Positions 1 through 8,718 of a DNA stretch of 64,000 nucleotides are shown here, in pieces (within the stretch, counting starts at the first letter, position 1; each line of letters begins with the position of its first letter). This DNA comes from Sphaerospermopsis kisseleviana NIES-73 (GTDB lineage Bacteria; Cyanobacteriota; Cyanobacteriia; Cyanobacteriales; Nostocaceae). Made by a program: the position numbers and the translations under genes. The notes under the pieces were generated by a model. The model did not search any database. It saw only the letters and a program-made list of their open reading frames with translations, and was not told the DNA's origin. The stretch is from the NCBI RefSeq assembly GCF_002368075.1, contig NZ_AP018314.1, positions 1,646,925-1,710,924 on the forward strand, written 5' to 3'.

Positions 1-95
1 AATTACCAATTACCAATTACCAATCACCAATCACCAATCACCAATCACCAATTACCAATTTTCTAAATTATCAATTTTCTAAATTATCAATTACC
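1..95. repeat. Short tandem repeats upstream of folE
   Basis: Bases 1-59 are heptamers alternating ATTACCA and ATCACCA. They are followed by two copies of a 16-bp unit containing TTCTAAATTATCAAT. This is the STRR type of repeat common between genes in Nostocales. I see no gene in it. Confidence 0.8.
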
Positions 96-107
96 AAGAC
101 TAATACC

Positions 108-815
108 ATGACTATTGCTAGTTCTAACGGTTCTAATCGCTCACAATCTCCTCTGATTCCTGATTTAGCGCAAGTGATCAGTAGCAGACCTGACCGCAAT
201 ACCCATAATGGTAAACAGGCAGATTTGCACCCACCCTCAGAGGAAAGCACGGAGCAAATGATGGAAGCCGTGCGGACAATGCTGATCGGTGTTGGAGAAG
301 ATCCAGAACGAGAAGGATTATTAAAAACACCAAAGCGCGTAGCTGAAGCTATGAAATTTCTCACCAGTGGTTATAACCAATCCTTAGAAGAACTGGTGAA
401 TGGGGCGATTTTTGATGAAGGCCATGAAGAAATGGTGTTAGTGCGAGATATTAATTTCTTCAGTCTTTGTGAACATCATATGTTGCCATTTATGGGTAGA
501 GCGCACGTTGCTTATATCCCGAATCAAAAAGTTGTCGGTTTAAGTAAATTGGCGCGAATTGTGGAAATGTATGCTCGTCGTTTACAAGTTCAAGAAAGAC
601 TAACTCGCCAAATTGCCGAAGCAGTGCAAACTATTCTTGAGCCAAAGGGTGTAGCTGTAGTGATGGAAGCTACCCATATGTGTATGGTGATGCGTGGTGT
701 ACAAAAACCTGGTTCTTGGACTGTTACCAGTTCTATGGTTGGTGTTTTCCAAGATGAGCAAAAAACCCGTGAAGAATTTTTGAATTTGATTCGTCATCAA
801 GCTGCTTTCTTTTAG
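108..815 (+). CDS. folE: GTP cyclohydrolase I
   Basis: Converts GTP to 7,8-dihydroneopterin triphosphate, the first step of folate and pterin synthesis in the cytoplasm. The 235-residue length fits the family, with a poorly conserved N-terminal 50 residues and the catalytic core from about residue 55. The core shows [12 protein letters not shown], with the probable zinc ligands Cys121 and His124, the GLSKLARIV segment, and Cys192 within HMCMVMRG. All expected zinc and catalytic residues are present. The ATG at 108 follows repeats without a clear ribosome binding site. It appears monocistronic, with a terminator-like hairpin right after the stop. Confidence 0.95.
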   Translation: MTIASSNGSNRSQSPLIPDLAQVISSRPDRNTHNGKQADLHPPSEESTEQMMEAVRTMLIGVGEDPEREGLLKTPKRVAEAMKFLTSGYNQSLEELVNGAIFDEGHEEMVLVRDINFFSLCEHHMLPFMGRAHVAYIPNQKVVGLSKLARIVEMYARRLQVQERLTRQIAEAVQTILEPKGVAVVMEATHMCMVMRGVQKPGSWTVTSSMVGVFQDEQKTREEFLNLIRHQAAFF

Positions 816-842
816 GAATTAGCACTTTTTCGATTATTAGCA

Positions 843-889
843 ATATCGCTCATTCTCAAATTTTTTCAGGGGGTGAGTGATATTTTTTT
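843..889 (+). terminator. Probable intrinsic terminator of folE
   Basis: ATATCGCTCA (843-852) can pair with TGAGTGATAT (874-883) with a single G-U wobble, and the right arm runs into seven T residues (883-889). It lies 28 bases after the folE stop. Confidence 0.6.
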
Positions 890-920
890 GGTGATGGGTG
901 ATTGGGAAGAATGAATTTAT

Positions 921-952
921 TCCCAATTCCCAATTCCCAATTCCCAATTCCC
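921..952. repeat. Heptameric tandem repeat (TCCCAAT)n
   Basis: About four and a half copies of TCCCAAT in tandem, another STRR-type tract in the folE downstream region. Confidence 0.8.
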
Positions 953-962
953 TTGTTACTGA

Positions 963-1023
963 ACTTTAGACTAAAAACACAAAATGACTCAGGGAAAATG
1001 ATCGCTCTCTTTTAGTCTAAAGT
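963..1023. repeat. Inverted repeat, 14-bp perfect arms
   Basis: ACTTTAGACTAAAA (963-976) is exactly complementary to TTTTAGTCTAAAGT (1010-1023), with a 33-base loop. It sits directly upstream of the small gene at 1039. It could be a MITE-like element or a leader hairpin; there is no T tract, so a terminator is less likely. Confidence 0.6.
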
Positions 1024-1038
1024 CCAGTAGAAAGGCAA

Positions 1039-1302
1039 GTGTCTATTGGTGCAATGGATACTTCATTAAAACCTTATGATATGGCGGTATTGGCGGCAAT
1101 TCTTGTCCGGGCTGAAGATTTGCAACAACAAGGATTTTCATGGGTGGGTTTCTGTGAATTAGATTCTGATCTTCAACCTTGGGATAAAAATGGTGTAGCA
1201 AAACCTATTCTTAGTGATCTTTATAATGCTTCTCGTATCTGGGTGTATCGAGATTTTTTGGTGGAAGATGTGGATGAACTTCCTGAATTTTGGCTTTCTT
1301 AG
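1039..1302 (+). CDS. Small conserved hypothetical protein
   Basis: An 87-residue acidic protein that I do not assign to a family. It is rich in Asp and aromatic residues and has no signal peptide or membrane segment. The frame opens with GTG at 1039, only a few bases after an AAAGG; an ATG at 1054 is the alternative start. It follows the inverted repeat at 963-1023 and ends 38 bases before the convergent methyltransferase gene. The protein-like composition supports a real gene, but the function is unknown. Confidence 0.55.
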   Translation: MSIGAMDTSLKPYDMAVLAAILVRAEDLQQQGFSWVGFCELDSDLQPWDKNGVAKPILSDLYNASRIWVYRDFLVEDVDELPEFWLS

Positions 1303-1339
1303 AATTGATTATCCACACCCTACATAGTATTCTCTACAC

Positions 1340-2623
1340 CTAATATTCAGGTGTTAATAAAAGTAATTGCTGTTTTATTAGTTTTCTGACTCCGTTTAAA
1401 TCTAACTCTGTTTGTTTGATAATATCGGCTATTTTGGCATCACCATTACATTTCTGCATAAACTCAAATTCCGCATCTGATAATTTGATGATTTGGTAAT
1501 CATAGTTAAATATACATTTGCTGGGAAACCCATCTATACAAGGGTTGAGTTCTGGCGTTGCTGCTAATAAGCTGTTATCGTCTGTCCAGTCGTATTTGGT
1601 TAATGGGGGACGAGTGAGGAAAAATTCGTAATGTGTTACTTCTGGATTCAGTAATTCTATTAGGCGGTAACGTTGGCGTTGGCGTAGCCCGCCGGAGGCA
1701 TCGCCTAAATTTCCTGCTCTTTCTATTAACTCTGGTGCTTTACCCAATAGTGTTTCTAAATCCCAAAATCCTGGATTAGAAAAACCTACAAAGTCTAATT
1801 CTGAAGCGTCTATTAATTCAAATAATGTATCAATATTATAGTCTGTTTCCTGGGGATGTACGTACATATCGGCAAAACATTCATCCCTTTGGTTTTCCAT
1901 TGCCCATCTTTCTTTTTCTCTCTTGACAAGACGGTTATTTTCTGGTAGAGAGGCAAATATTTTTCTGCCGACTTGCACACCATCCCGATAGTCACCACGT
2001 TTGTCACCTTGGAGAAGGGCGATCGCTTTTTGCATTAGTTGTATTTCCCATCTTCCCAATTCTCCATATACAAAAATGTGCATTAATCCACCAGGAGCGA
2101 GTTTTTTCGCTAATGCTTGAATACCACGAATGGGATCTGGTAGATGATGAAGCACACCAACGCAGTTAATTAAATCGAATTGTCCTGGTATTTGTTCCAC
2201 ATCATAAATACTCAGGTGATGAAATTCTACACGGTCAGCACCGGAACTTTGACAGCGTTTCTTAGCTACTTCTAGAGTACCAGCACTTAAATCAATTCCT
2301 ACTACCTGTGCTTGGGGGTTGAGATGTACTAAATATTCTGTACCGACTCCTGAACCACAACCAGCGTCTAAGATGCGGATATTTTGGTTTTGTGGTTTTC
2401 TACCTGTGCAGAAGTTGTAAGCGGCTAACCAGTTCCAACGCCAATTATATCCTGGTGGTGGTTCGTCCAGGATGGGTTCGGGGGGGAAGGGGTAGGTGTC
2501 GTAGAGTTTCGCAACAGCAGCACTTACTTGGGAGTCGGACATGATCGGAATTAACGCAACATTTCTGAGTTTAGCGGATGGGGGGATTTTGGGGAAGGTT
2601 AATTGAACAGGTGAATTATTCAT
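1340..2623 (-). CDS. Class I SAM-dependent methyltransferase, full-length copy
   Basis: A 427-residue predicted methyltransferase. Motif I is LDAGCGSGVGT (about residues 85-95), followed by VVGIDLS, then NCVGVLHHLPDP as the acidic/motif IV region and LAPGGLMHIFVYGE. The C-terminal 140 residues resemble the long C-terminal region of cyanobacterial methyltransferases of unknown substrate. The ATG at 2623 overlaps the end of the RelE frame; Met28 (about 2542) is an alternative start. A dispersed GC-rich repeat at about 1670-1705 is read in frame as DASGGLRQRQR. A 5'-terminal two-thirds copy lies at 11858-12690. The substrate cannot be told from sequence. Confidence 0.8.
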   Translation of the reverse strand: MNNSPVQLTFPKIPPSAKLRNVALIPIMSDSQVSAAVAKLYDTYPFPPEPILDEPPPGYNWRWNWLAAYNFCTGRKPQNQNIRILDAGCGSGVGTEYLVHLNPQAQVVGIDLSAGTLEVAKKRCQSSGADRVEFHHLSIYDVEQIPGQFDLINCVGVLHHLPDPIRGIQALAKKLAPGGLMHIFVYGELGRWEIQLMQKAIALLQGDKRGDYRDGVQVGRKIFASLPENNRLVKREKERWAMENQRDECFADMYVHPQETDYNIDTLFELIDASELDFVGFSNPGFWDLETLLGKAPELIERAGNLGDASGGLRQRQRYRLIELLNPEVTHYEFFLTRPPLTKYDWTDDNSLLAATPELNPCIDGFPSKCIFNYDYQIIKLSDAEFEFMQKCNGDAKIADIIKQTELDLNGVRKLIKQQLLLLTPEY

Positions 2624-2978
2624 TTTGATTTGACTCAGCTAAAATGTTTTTAATTTCCTGTGGGGTGATATCTTCTTGATCTGATTTAGAGTAAATGGTT
2701 AATAAAAGAACATTGGTTGGTGATTCAACTTGATAAATGATGCGATAACCAGCACTTTTGGCTTTTTGAATGTTGCTATTTTTAACTCTGACTTTAAAGA
2801 CAATGTAATTTTCACCCAGTCCAGATATTCTATCACCTAGAAAATTGCAGATTTGAATTTACTCAATTATTACTTGAGTATCAGAACGAATATTCCGGTA
2901 TCTCTTAGCTAGAGAACGCAAGTTGCTTTTGTATTCAGGTGTTAAGTCTATTTCTACTATTGGCAGTTCATTCGACAT
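2616..2978 (-). pseudogene. RelE/ParE-type toxin, copy 1, interrupted by a stop codon
   Basis: The frame starts at ATG 2978, overlapping the antitoxin stop by 11 bases, and would encode 120 residues ending NILAESNQNE. Codon 40 is TAA (2859-2861), probably from CAA. Beyond it the frame continues intact with GLGENYIVFKVRV and GYRIIYQVESP, the conserved end of RelE/ParE-fold mRNA interferases. The toxin should therefore be inactive unless the stop is read through. The partner antitoxin lies upstream and the methyltransferase start overlaps its 3' end. The second copy at 12683 lacks 120 bases instead. Confidence 0.75.
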
Positions 2979-3222
2979 CTATTCCCTCCCACATTTGAGA
3001 TAGGGGAATACGTTTTCCTATTTTTGCTTCTTGTACTGCTCTTTTTAAACTAGCTTTGATTTCTTCAATGGGAGTATCATCATTATCGTTTTCTAATTCA
3101 TCTGTAGGTTCATTAAAAAGAATGATTACTCTGACTTTTCCGGGTATTTCTACATTCAGTGGTTCGTCTAAAAATAATGCCCCTTTTTCATCAATGTTCC
3201 CTGTGACTTCTATTGCTTTCAT
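2968..3222 (-). CDS. RelN-family antitoxin, copy 1
   Basis: An 84-residue protein starting MKAIEVTGNIDEKGALFLD, typical of cyanobacterial RelN antitoxins, which pair with RelE-type RNA-cleaving toxins. The first half is a predicted small beta domain (PGKVRVIILF); the second half is helical and acidic and ends SQMWEGIDVE, expected to wrap the toxin. I chose the ATG at 3222 because it matches the family start; the frame stays open upstream to 3270. It overlaps the broken toxin gene by 11 bases, a normal operon arrangement. Confidence 0.75.
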   Translation of the reverse strand: MKAIEVTGNIDEKGALFLDEPLNVEIPGKVRVIILFNEPTDELENDNDDTPIEEIKASLKRAVQEAKIGKRIPLSQMWEGIDVE

Positions 3223-3471
3223 TTGTTGATCCGGATGGTTATTTATATTTAGTTTAACGATTACTGGCAATTTTGAGTTTCATCACTGACTCTTTTATGA
3301 AAAACATTATATGAATGTACTCGGTTTTGGTTGCTACTTGATTTCAGTTTAGGCAAGGTATTGATTCCGTAAAAATACCCGTGTTAGATTAGGTGTTAAC
3401 GAGTATAATCTAAAATATAATATTCAGCATCTAGTTGTGATTAACCAGTTGATTAACCAGGAGTATCAATA

Positions 3472-4128
3472 ATGCCAGTAGGAATGCCCGAATTTGTGGA
3501 AAACCCTGAAAATCGTTGTCCGGTAATTCTTTTGTTGGATACTTCTGGTTCAATGTCAGGGCAACCTATCCAGGAGTTAAATAGAGGTTTGGCGGCTTTC
3601 AAAGAAGATGTAATGAAAGATGCTCAAGCTTCTTTAAGTGTAGAAGTTGCTATTGTCACCTTTGGACCGGTGAAACTGACGCAAGATTTTGTCACTATAG
3701 ACCATTTTACACTGCCAAAGCTAGAAGCAGATGGTGTAACGCCCATGGGTGAGGCGATAGAATACGCTTTAGATTTATTAGAAACCCGCAAACAGTCGTA
3801 TAAAGATAACGGTGTCCATTATTATCGTCCTTGGGTATTTTTAATTACCGATGGTGCGCCTACAGATTATTGGCAAAATGCAGCGCAAAGGGTGAGAGAA
3901 GAAGACGCACAGCGCCGAATGTTGTTTTTTACCGTTGGTGTTCAGGGTGCAGATATGAATAAACTCCGACAAATTGCCCCTCCAGAACGTCCTCCAGTAA
4001 CTCTGAATGGTTTAGATTTTCGCTCTTTATTTGTTTGGCTTTCCACTTCCATGAAACGGGTTTCTAGTGGCAAAATAGGTGAAGCTGTGGCATTACCGCC
4101 GGTGGGATGGGGGCAAATTACAACATAA
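3472..4128 (+). CDS. TerY-like von Willebrand A domain protein, copy 1
   Basis: A 218-residue single VWA domain. The metal-ion-dependent adhesion site is complete: Asp23-Thr-Ser25-Gly-Ser27, the Thr in DGVTPMGEA, and the Asp in LITDGAPTD. Such stand-alone cytoplasmic VWA proteins (TerY type) act in the Ter network with a PP2C phosphatase and a Ser/Thr kinase, and exactly those two genes follow. No signal peptide is present. A CAGGAG-type site precedes the ATG at 3472. A diverged copy lies at 13419; one central stretch of about 50 bases (around 3702-3751) looks identical in both, suggesting conversion. Confidence 0.85.
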   Translation: MPVGMPEFVENPENRCPVILLLDTSGSMSGQPIQELNRGLAAFKEDVMKDAQASLSVEVAIVTFGPVKLTQDFVTIDHFTLPKLEADGVTPMGEAIEYALDLLETRKQSYKDNGVHYYRPWVFLITDGAPTDYWQNAAQRVREEDAQRRMLFFTVGVQGADMNKLRQIAPPERPPVTLNGLDFRSLFVWLSTSMKRVSSGKIGEAVALPPVGWGQITT

Positions 4129-4140
4129 TTTGTATCAACC

Positions 4141-4206
4141 AGATCCCCGACTTCTAATATTAAGTTAATAATTTATTGACATTATCAAAGAAGAAGTCGG
4201 GGATCT
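4141..4206. repeat. Inverted repeat with 15-bp arms between VWA and PP2C genes
   Basis: AGATCCCCGACTTCT (4141-4155) is perfectly complementary to 4192-4206, with a 36-base AT-rich loop. This AGATCCCCGACTTCTT-type palindrome is a widespread cyanobacterial repeat; it may also attenuate transcription into the phosphatase gene. The second copy of the module has a different repeat here. Confidence 0.7.
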
Positions 4207-4234
4207 TAAATTAGATTTTGAGGATTTATTTATT

Positions 4235-5026
4235 GTGAGTTGGAAAGCTATAGCGCGTTCTGCAACGGGAACGAGTCATCAAGAGCAAAAAATACCTTGT
4301 CAAGACTGCGGAAATTATCGCATTTTTAAAGATGTGATTGTGGGCGCGGTTGCTGATGGTGCTGGGAGTGCTAAATATTCTCATATTGGTTCTGAAATAG
4401 CGGTAGAAACTGCGCTCAAATATCTTTCTAGAATTAGTGAGTATCTTCAGAAGCGAAAACGATTTTGGGAAAATTTTTCTCGACCACTTTCAGAACAAGA
4501 AGCGAAAAAACTTTTTACTAAAACCGTTAAAAATGTAATTACAGAGTTAACAAAACAAGCAGCTAGTAAGGATTATTCTGTTCATGATTTAGCTTGTACA
4601 TTGTTGGTTTTTGTAGCGACTCCTGAATGGGTTGCAGCTATGCAAATTGGGGATGGATTTATGGTAGTGCGTTCCCAAGATCCAGAATATAAATTATTGT
4701 TTGAACCAGATAAGGGAGAATTTTTCAACGAAACAACTTTTGTGACTTCAGTTAATGCGCTGGAGGAAATGCAGGTAAAGGTAATTTCAGGAAAACAAGA
4801 GTTTATTTGTGCTTCTACTGATGGATTAGAAAAAGTAGCAATTCGTTTGAGTGACTGGCAACCTTTTTCCCCATTTTTTAAACCTTTGGAGGAATATTTG
4901 CGAGAAACAGATAAACCAGAAGAGGATGATCAATATGTGATTGATTTTCTCAATTTTGAGCGTTTAAATTCTCGCACTGATGATGATAAAACTTTGCTTT
5001 TGTGTCTCTTTGAAGAAGAGATTTAG
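4235..5026 (+). CDS. PP2C-family Ser/Thr protein phosphatase, copy 1
   Basis: A 263-residue protein phosphatase of the PP2C fold, expected to remove phosphate from Ser/Thr residues. Metal-binding motifs are present: VGAVADGAGSAKYSHIGS near residue 40, MQIGDGFMV around 136, ASTDGLEK around 192 and DDDKTLL at the C-terminus. The start is GTG at 4235, with GAGG 11 bases upstream; the second copy also uses GTG. It sits between the VWA protein and the WD40 kinase as the middle member of a TerY-P-like triad, so the kinase or shared substrates are its likely target. Confidence 0.85.
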   Translation: MSWKAIARSATGTSHQEQKIPCQDCGNYRIFKDVIVGAVADGAGSAKYSHIGSEIAVETALKYLSRISEYLQKRKRFWENFSRPLSEQEAKKLFTKTVKNVITELTKQAASKDYSVHDLACTLLVFVATPEWVAAMQIGDGFMVVRSQDPEYKLLFEPDKGEFFNETTFVTSVNALEEMQVKVISGKQEFICASTDGLEKVAIRLSDWQPFSPFFKPLEEYLRETDKPEEDDQYVIDFLNFERLNSRTDDDKTLLLCLFEEEI

Positions 5027-5031
5027 AAATT

Positions 5032-5160
5032 GTAGGTTGGGTTGTTCGCGTTAGCGTTGCGAAGCAATAGAATGAAACCCAACATTTTCAATATTTATGA
5101 GATTTTGTTGGGTTATGCCTTCGGCACGCTCCGCGAACGCAAAGCCTCAACCCAACCTAC
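5032..5160. repeat. MITE-like inverted repeat (GTAGGTTGGGTTG arms)
   Basis: GTAGGTTGGGTTG (5032-5044) pairs perfectly with 5148-5160. The interior holds a second GTTGGGTT/AACCCAAC pair and GC-rich segments with GCGAACGC. The same family appears around 60708-60901. It is a non-autonomous palindromic repeat separating the phosphatase from the kinase gene. Confidence 0.7.
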
Positions 5161-5208
5161 GATTTTAGGATTTTAGACATATATTTCAACCCATTTCATT
5201 AAAATTAT

Positions 5209-8200
5209 ATGACAGTTCTTATCTGTGCCAGTACGGGAAAATCAATTACTCTGTTGGGTGAAGAGATTGCTAATAGTGGTGAAGCGAAAGTTTGGCGAAC
5301 TAATCAAAATGGTTATTTAGCGAAAATATACCATTCTCCCACACCGGAACGGGTGCAAAAATTAGCGGTAATGATAGACCACCCACCCACAGAACCAAAT
5401 TCCCATCTTCATCATGTTTCCTTTGCTTGGCCTAAGTCAGTTTTGAAAAATGCTCAGGGTGATTGTGTGGGGTTTTTAATGCCAGAAATTAAGAATGGAA
5501 AAGAACTTATTGATGTTTATAATCCCCGTCGTCGTCAAACTTTGAAACTAGAGATTGATTGGCGGTTTCTGCACACAACGGCGCTAAATATTGTTTCCAT
5601 TATTGAAGCCCTGCACGCTGCTGGTTATGTGTTGGGAGATATTAAACCACAAAATATTTTAGTGAATAATCAGGCTTTACCTTCTATTATTGATACTGAT
5701 TCTTTTCAGGTGATAAATCCGAAAAATGGTAAGGTTTATCGTTGTTTAGTTGGTTCGGAAGGATATACACCACCGGAATTAATGGGAAAAGATTTTGATA
5801 TTATTGAGCAAACGGAAATACATGATAGATTTCGGTTAGGGGTAATTATCTATCAATTATTATTTGGTGGTAATAATCATTTTCAGGGAAAATGGACAGG
5901 TGCGGGGGAACCTCCAGAACCTGATGAAATTATTCGTCGGGGTTTATGGCTGTATTCACCAAATAGTTTGATTGAACCTGTAGCGAGAACAATTCCCATG
6001 ATAATTGTTCATCCAGCAATTCGGGAATGTTTTCTCAAATGCTTTAATGATGGTCATAAAAATCCCAATTTACGCCCCACAGCTAGGGAGTGGTTGGAGG
6101 CTTTAAGAACAGGGAATGATAATTTAACTATTTGTGGCAGGGTAGATAGTCATTTTTATAGTAGAACTTATGGTAGTTGTTATTGGTGCGATCGCTCTAC
6201 AAATCTTGGTATTGATATTTTTCCTGGTGTTGTTAAAGCAAACTCATCTGTTGTTGTGGAATCAACATCACAACCACAAGTTAATAGTAATCAATTAATA
6301 GGAAACCTACTGCAAACCCTAACAGGTCATTCTTACTCGGTTTCTTCAGTAGCATACAGCCCGGATGGTCAAACCCTGGCTAGTGGGAGTGGGGACAACA
6401 CTATCAAACTGTGGAATGTAAACACGGGAAACCCACTGCAAACTCTCACTGGTCATTCTGACTCGGTTCGCTCCCTAGCATACAGCCCCGATGGTCAAAC
6501 TCTGGCTAGTGGGAGTAGGGATAAGACTATCAAACTGTGGAATGTAAAAACGGGACAGATACTGCAAACCCTCACTGGTCATTCTAAATGGGTTACTTCA
6601 GTAGCATACAGCCCCGATGGTCAAACTCTGGCTAGTGGGAGTAGGGATAAGACTATCAAACTGTGGAATGCCCGCACAAGAAAGCTACTGCAAACCCTCA
6701 CAGGTCATTCTGACTCGGTTAGGTCCCTAGCATACAGCCCCGATGGTCAAACCTTGGCTAGTGGGAGTGGGGACAAGACTATCAAACTGTGGAATGCCCG
6801 CACAAGAAAGCTACTGCAAACCCTCACAGGTCATTCTGACTCGGTTTGGTCAGTAGCATACAGCCCCGATGGTCAAACCTTGGCTAGTGGGAGTGATGAT
6901 AAGACTATCAAACTGTGGAATGTAAAAACGGGAAAGCTACTGCAAACCCTCACAGGTCATTCTGACTGGGTTAGGTCTCTAGCATACAGCCCCGATGGTC
7001 AAACCCTGGCTAGTGGGAGTAAGGACAAGACTATCAAACTGTGGAATCCGCGCACAGGAAGGCTACTCCAAACCCTCACTGGTCATTCTAGCTCGGTTTT
7101 GTCCCTAGCATACAGCCCGGATGGTCAAACTCTAGCTAGTGGAAGTAATGACAACACTATCAAGATTTGGCAGGTTGCAGCATTTATTAGTAAAACACCA
7201 GTCCAGCAAAATCAATCTCAGGTTTTGCAACCGCAAGTTTCTAAACCTCAGAGTCAACCTGGCACAATTCCAGCGCCTCAAACGACGATTCCTGTCAAAA
7301 ATAAAAAACCGGGAAGACTATTAATAGTTGCGATAGTAGGATTTATAGGAACTCAATTCTATGGCTATATGCGTTATGGAGTGTTTCCAGTCAATCCCAT
7401 ATCTATAATTGCAAATTTACCTATTGGTTTCTTTTTAGAGACAACTCTAAGAGGTCATTCTCTCCGGGTTGATTCAGTAGCATACAGCCCCGACGGTCAA
7501 ACTCTGGCTAGTGGGAGTTATGACAAGACTATTAAACTGTGGGATGTAAAAACAGGAAACCTCCTACAAACCCTCACAGGTCATTCTCTCCGGGTTGATT
7601 CAGTAGCATACAGCCCCGATGGTCAAACTCTAGTTAGTGGGAGTGATGACAAGACTATCAAACTGTGGAATGTAAGAACGGGAACCCTACTACAAACCAT
7701 CACTGATTCTAACCGGGTTAGGTCAGTAGCATACAGTCCCGATGGTCAAACTCTGGCTAGTGGGAGTGGGGACAAGACTATCAAACTGTGGAATGTAAAA
7801 ACGGGAAACCTACTGCAAACCCTCGAAGATCATTCTTACTCGGTTGATTCAGTAGCATACAGCCCCGATGGTCAAACCCTGGCTAGTGGGAGTGGGGATG
7901 GGACTATCAAACTGTGGAATGTAAAAACGGGAAGGCTACTGCAAACCCTCACTGGTCATTATGACTCGGTTAATTCAGTAGCATACAGCCCCGATGGTCA
8001 AACCCTGGCTAGTGGGAACAGACCTATCAAACTGTGGAATGTAAAAACGGGAAGGCTACTGCAAACCCTCCCTGGTCATTTTGACTGGGTTAATTCAGTA
8101 GCATACAGCCCCGATGGTCAAACCCTGGCTAGTGGGAGTTTTGACGAGACTATCAAACTGTGGGATGTGAAAACAGGAAACCTACTGCAAACCCTCACTG

Positions 8201-8301
8201 GTCATTCTAACCCGGTTGTGTCTGTAGCATACAGTCCCGATGGTCAAACTCTGGCTAGTGGAAGTAAGGACGGGACTATCAAGATTTGGCGGTTAAAGTA
8301 G
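5209..8301 (+). CDS. Ser/Thr kinase fused to two seven-bladed WD40 propellers, copy 1
   Basis: A 1030-residue kinase. Residues 1-300 form a divergent Hanks-type kinase: GEAKVWRT, the lysine of LAKIYHS, VLGDIKPQNILV in place of the usual HRD motif (catalytic Asp144 kept), DTDSF in place of DFG, and YTPPEL. A CxxC segment (YGSCYWC) follows near 320. Residues 367-656 hold seven WD40 repeats, about 701-727 is hydrophobic (probable membrane segment), and 743-1030 hold seven more. Repeats are about 126 bp and nearly identical in DNA, so blades are being homogenised. It is the third member of the VWA-PP2C-kinase triad. Substrate and ligand are unknown. Confidence 0.85.
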   Translation: MTVLICASTGKSITLLGEEIANSGEAKVWRTNQNGYLAKIYHSPTPERVQKLAVMIDHPPTEPNSHLHHVSFAWPKSVLKNAQGDCVGFLMPEIKNGKELIDVYNPRRRQTLKLEIDWRFLHTTALNIVSIIEALHAAGYVLGDIKPQNILVNNQALPSIIDTDSFQVINPKNGKVYRCLVGSEGYTPPELMGKDFDIIEQTEIHDRFRLGVIIYQLLFGGNNHFQGKWTGAGEPPEPDEIIRRGLWLYSPNSLIEPVARTIPMIIVHPAIRECFLKCFNDGHKNPNLRPTAREWLEALRTGNDNLTICGRVDSHFYSRTYGSCYWCDRSTNLGIDIFPGVVKANSSVVVESTSQPQVNSNQLIGNLLQTLTGHSYSVSSVAYSPDGQTLASGSGDNTIKLWNVNTGNPLQTLTGHSDSVRSLAYSPDGQTLASGSRDKTIKLWNVKTGQILQTLTGHSKWVTSVAYSPDGQTLASGSRDKTIKLWNARTRKLLQTLTGHSDSVRSLAYSPDGQTLASGSGDKTIKLWNARTRKLLQTLTGHSDSVWSVAYSPDGQTLASGSDDKTIKLWNVKTGKLLQTLTGHSDWVRSLAYSPDGQTLASGSKDKTIKLWNPRTGRLLQTLTGHSSSVLSLAYSPDGQTLASGSNDNTIKIWQVAAFISKTPVQQNQSQVLQPQVSKPQSQPGTIPAPQTTIPVKNKKPGRLLIVAIVGFIGTQFYGYMRYGVFPVNPISIIANLPIGFFLETTLRGHSLRVDSVAYSPDGQTLASGSYDKTIKLWDVKTGNLLQTLTGHSLRVDSVAYSPDGQTLVSGSDDKTIKLWNVRTGTLLQTITDSNRVRSVAYSPDGQTLASGSGDKTIKLWNVKTGNLLQTLEDHSYSVDSVAYSPDGQTLASGSGDGTIKLWNVKTGRLLQTLTGHYDSVNSVAYSPDGQTLASGNRPIKLWNVKTGRLLQTLPGHFDWVNSVAYSPDGQTLASGSFDETIKLWDVKTGNLLQTLTGHSNPVVSVAYSPDGQTLASGSKDGTIKIWRLK

Positions 8302-8410
8302 TCATTAATAGGATTTTATTAGCCAGCGTCTATTTTATCATCCTGTACTTCGACTTACTTCGACTTCGCTCAGTAACCGTACAGTAACCGTGCATCCTCA
8401 TCATAAATCT

Positions 8411-8716
8411 ATGAATCAAAAAGTTTTCCATCTTAACGGTAAAAAAATCAATAACAAACAAACATTTTTAAAAAAAGTTGCTGAAGCAATAGAATTTCCT
8501 GCATACTTCGGCAATAACTGGGATGCTTTTGATGAATGTATCACCGATTTAACATGGTGTCCGGCTCAAAGATATGTGATATCATAAGATCATGCTGATA
8601 TCTTTGCTCAAACTGAACCGACACAGTACCAAATAGCATTGGATATTTTAAATTCAGCCAAAGAATATTGGGAAGCTAATAATATTTCTTTCAAGTTTTT
8701 AACTATCAAAAAATAG
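8411..8716 (+). pseudogene. Barstar-like protein, copy 1, internal stop
   Basis: The ATG at 8411 begins MNQKVFHLNGKKINNKQT, and the frame matches the intact barstar-like gene at 9950 over all 101 codons except a TCA TAA pair (stop at 8585-8587) where the intact gene has TTA TAT. Barstar-fold proteins inhibit RNases and serve as immunity proteins. The truncated 58-residue product would lack the C-terminal half. The copy at 17817 has the same stop in the same codon. Confidence 0.8.
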
Positions 8717-8718
8717 CT

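Noticed and set aside
71-364. 97-codon open frame on the minus strand
   Set aside because: It is antisense to folE, whose protein is unmistakable; no domain or ribosome binding site supports the minus frame.
1813-2007. 64-codon frames inside both methyltransferase copies
   Set aside because: They are the same shadow frame within a well-supported coding region.
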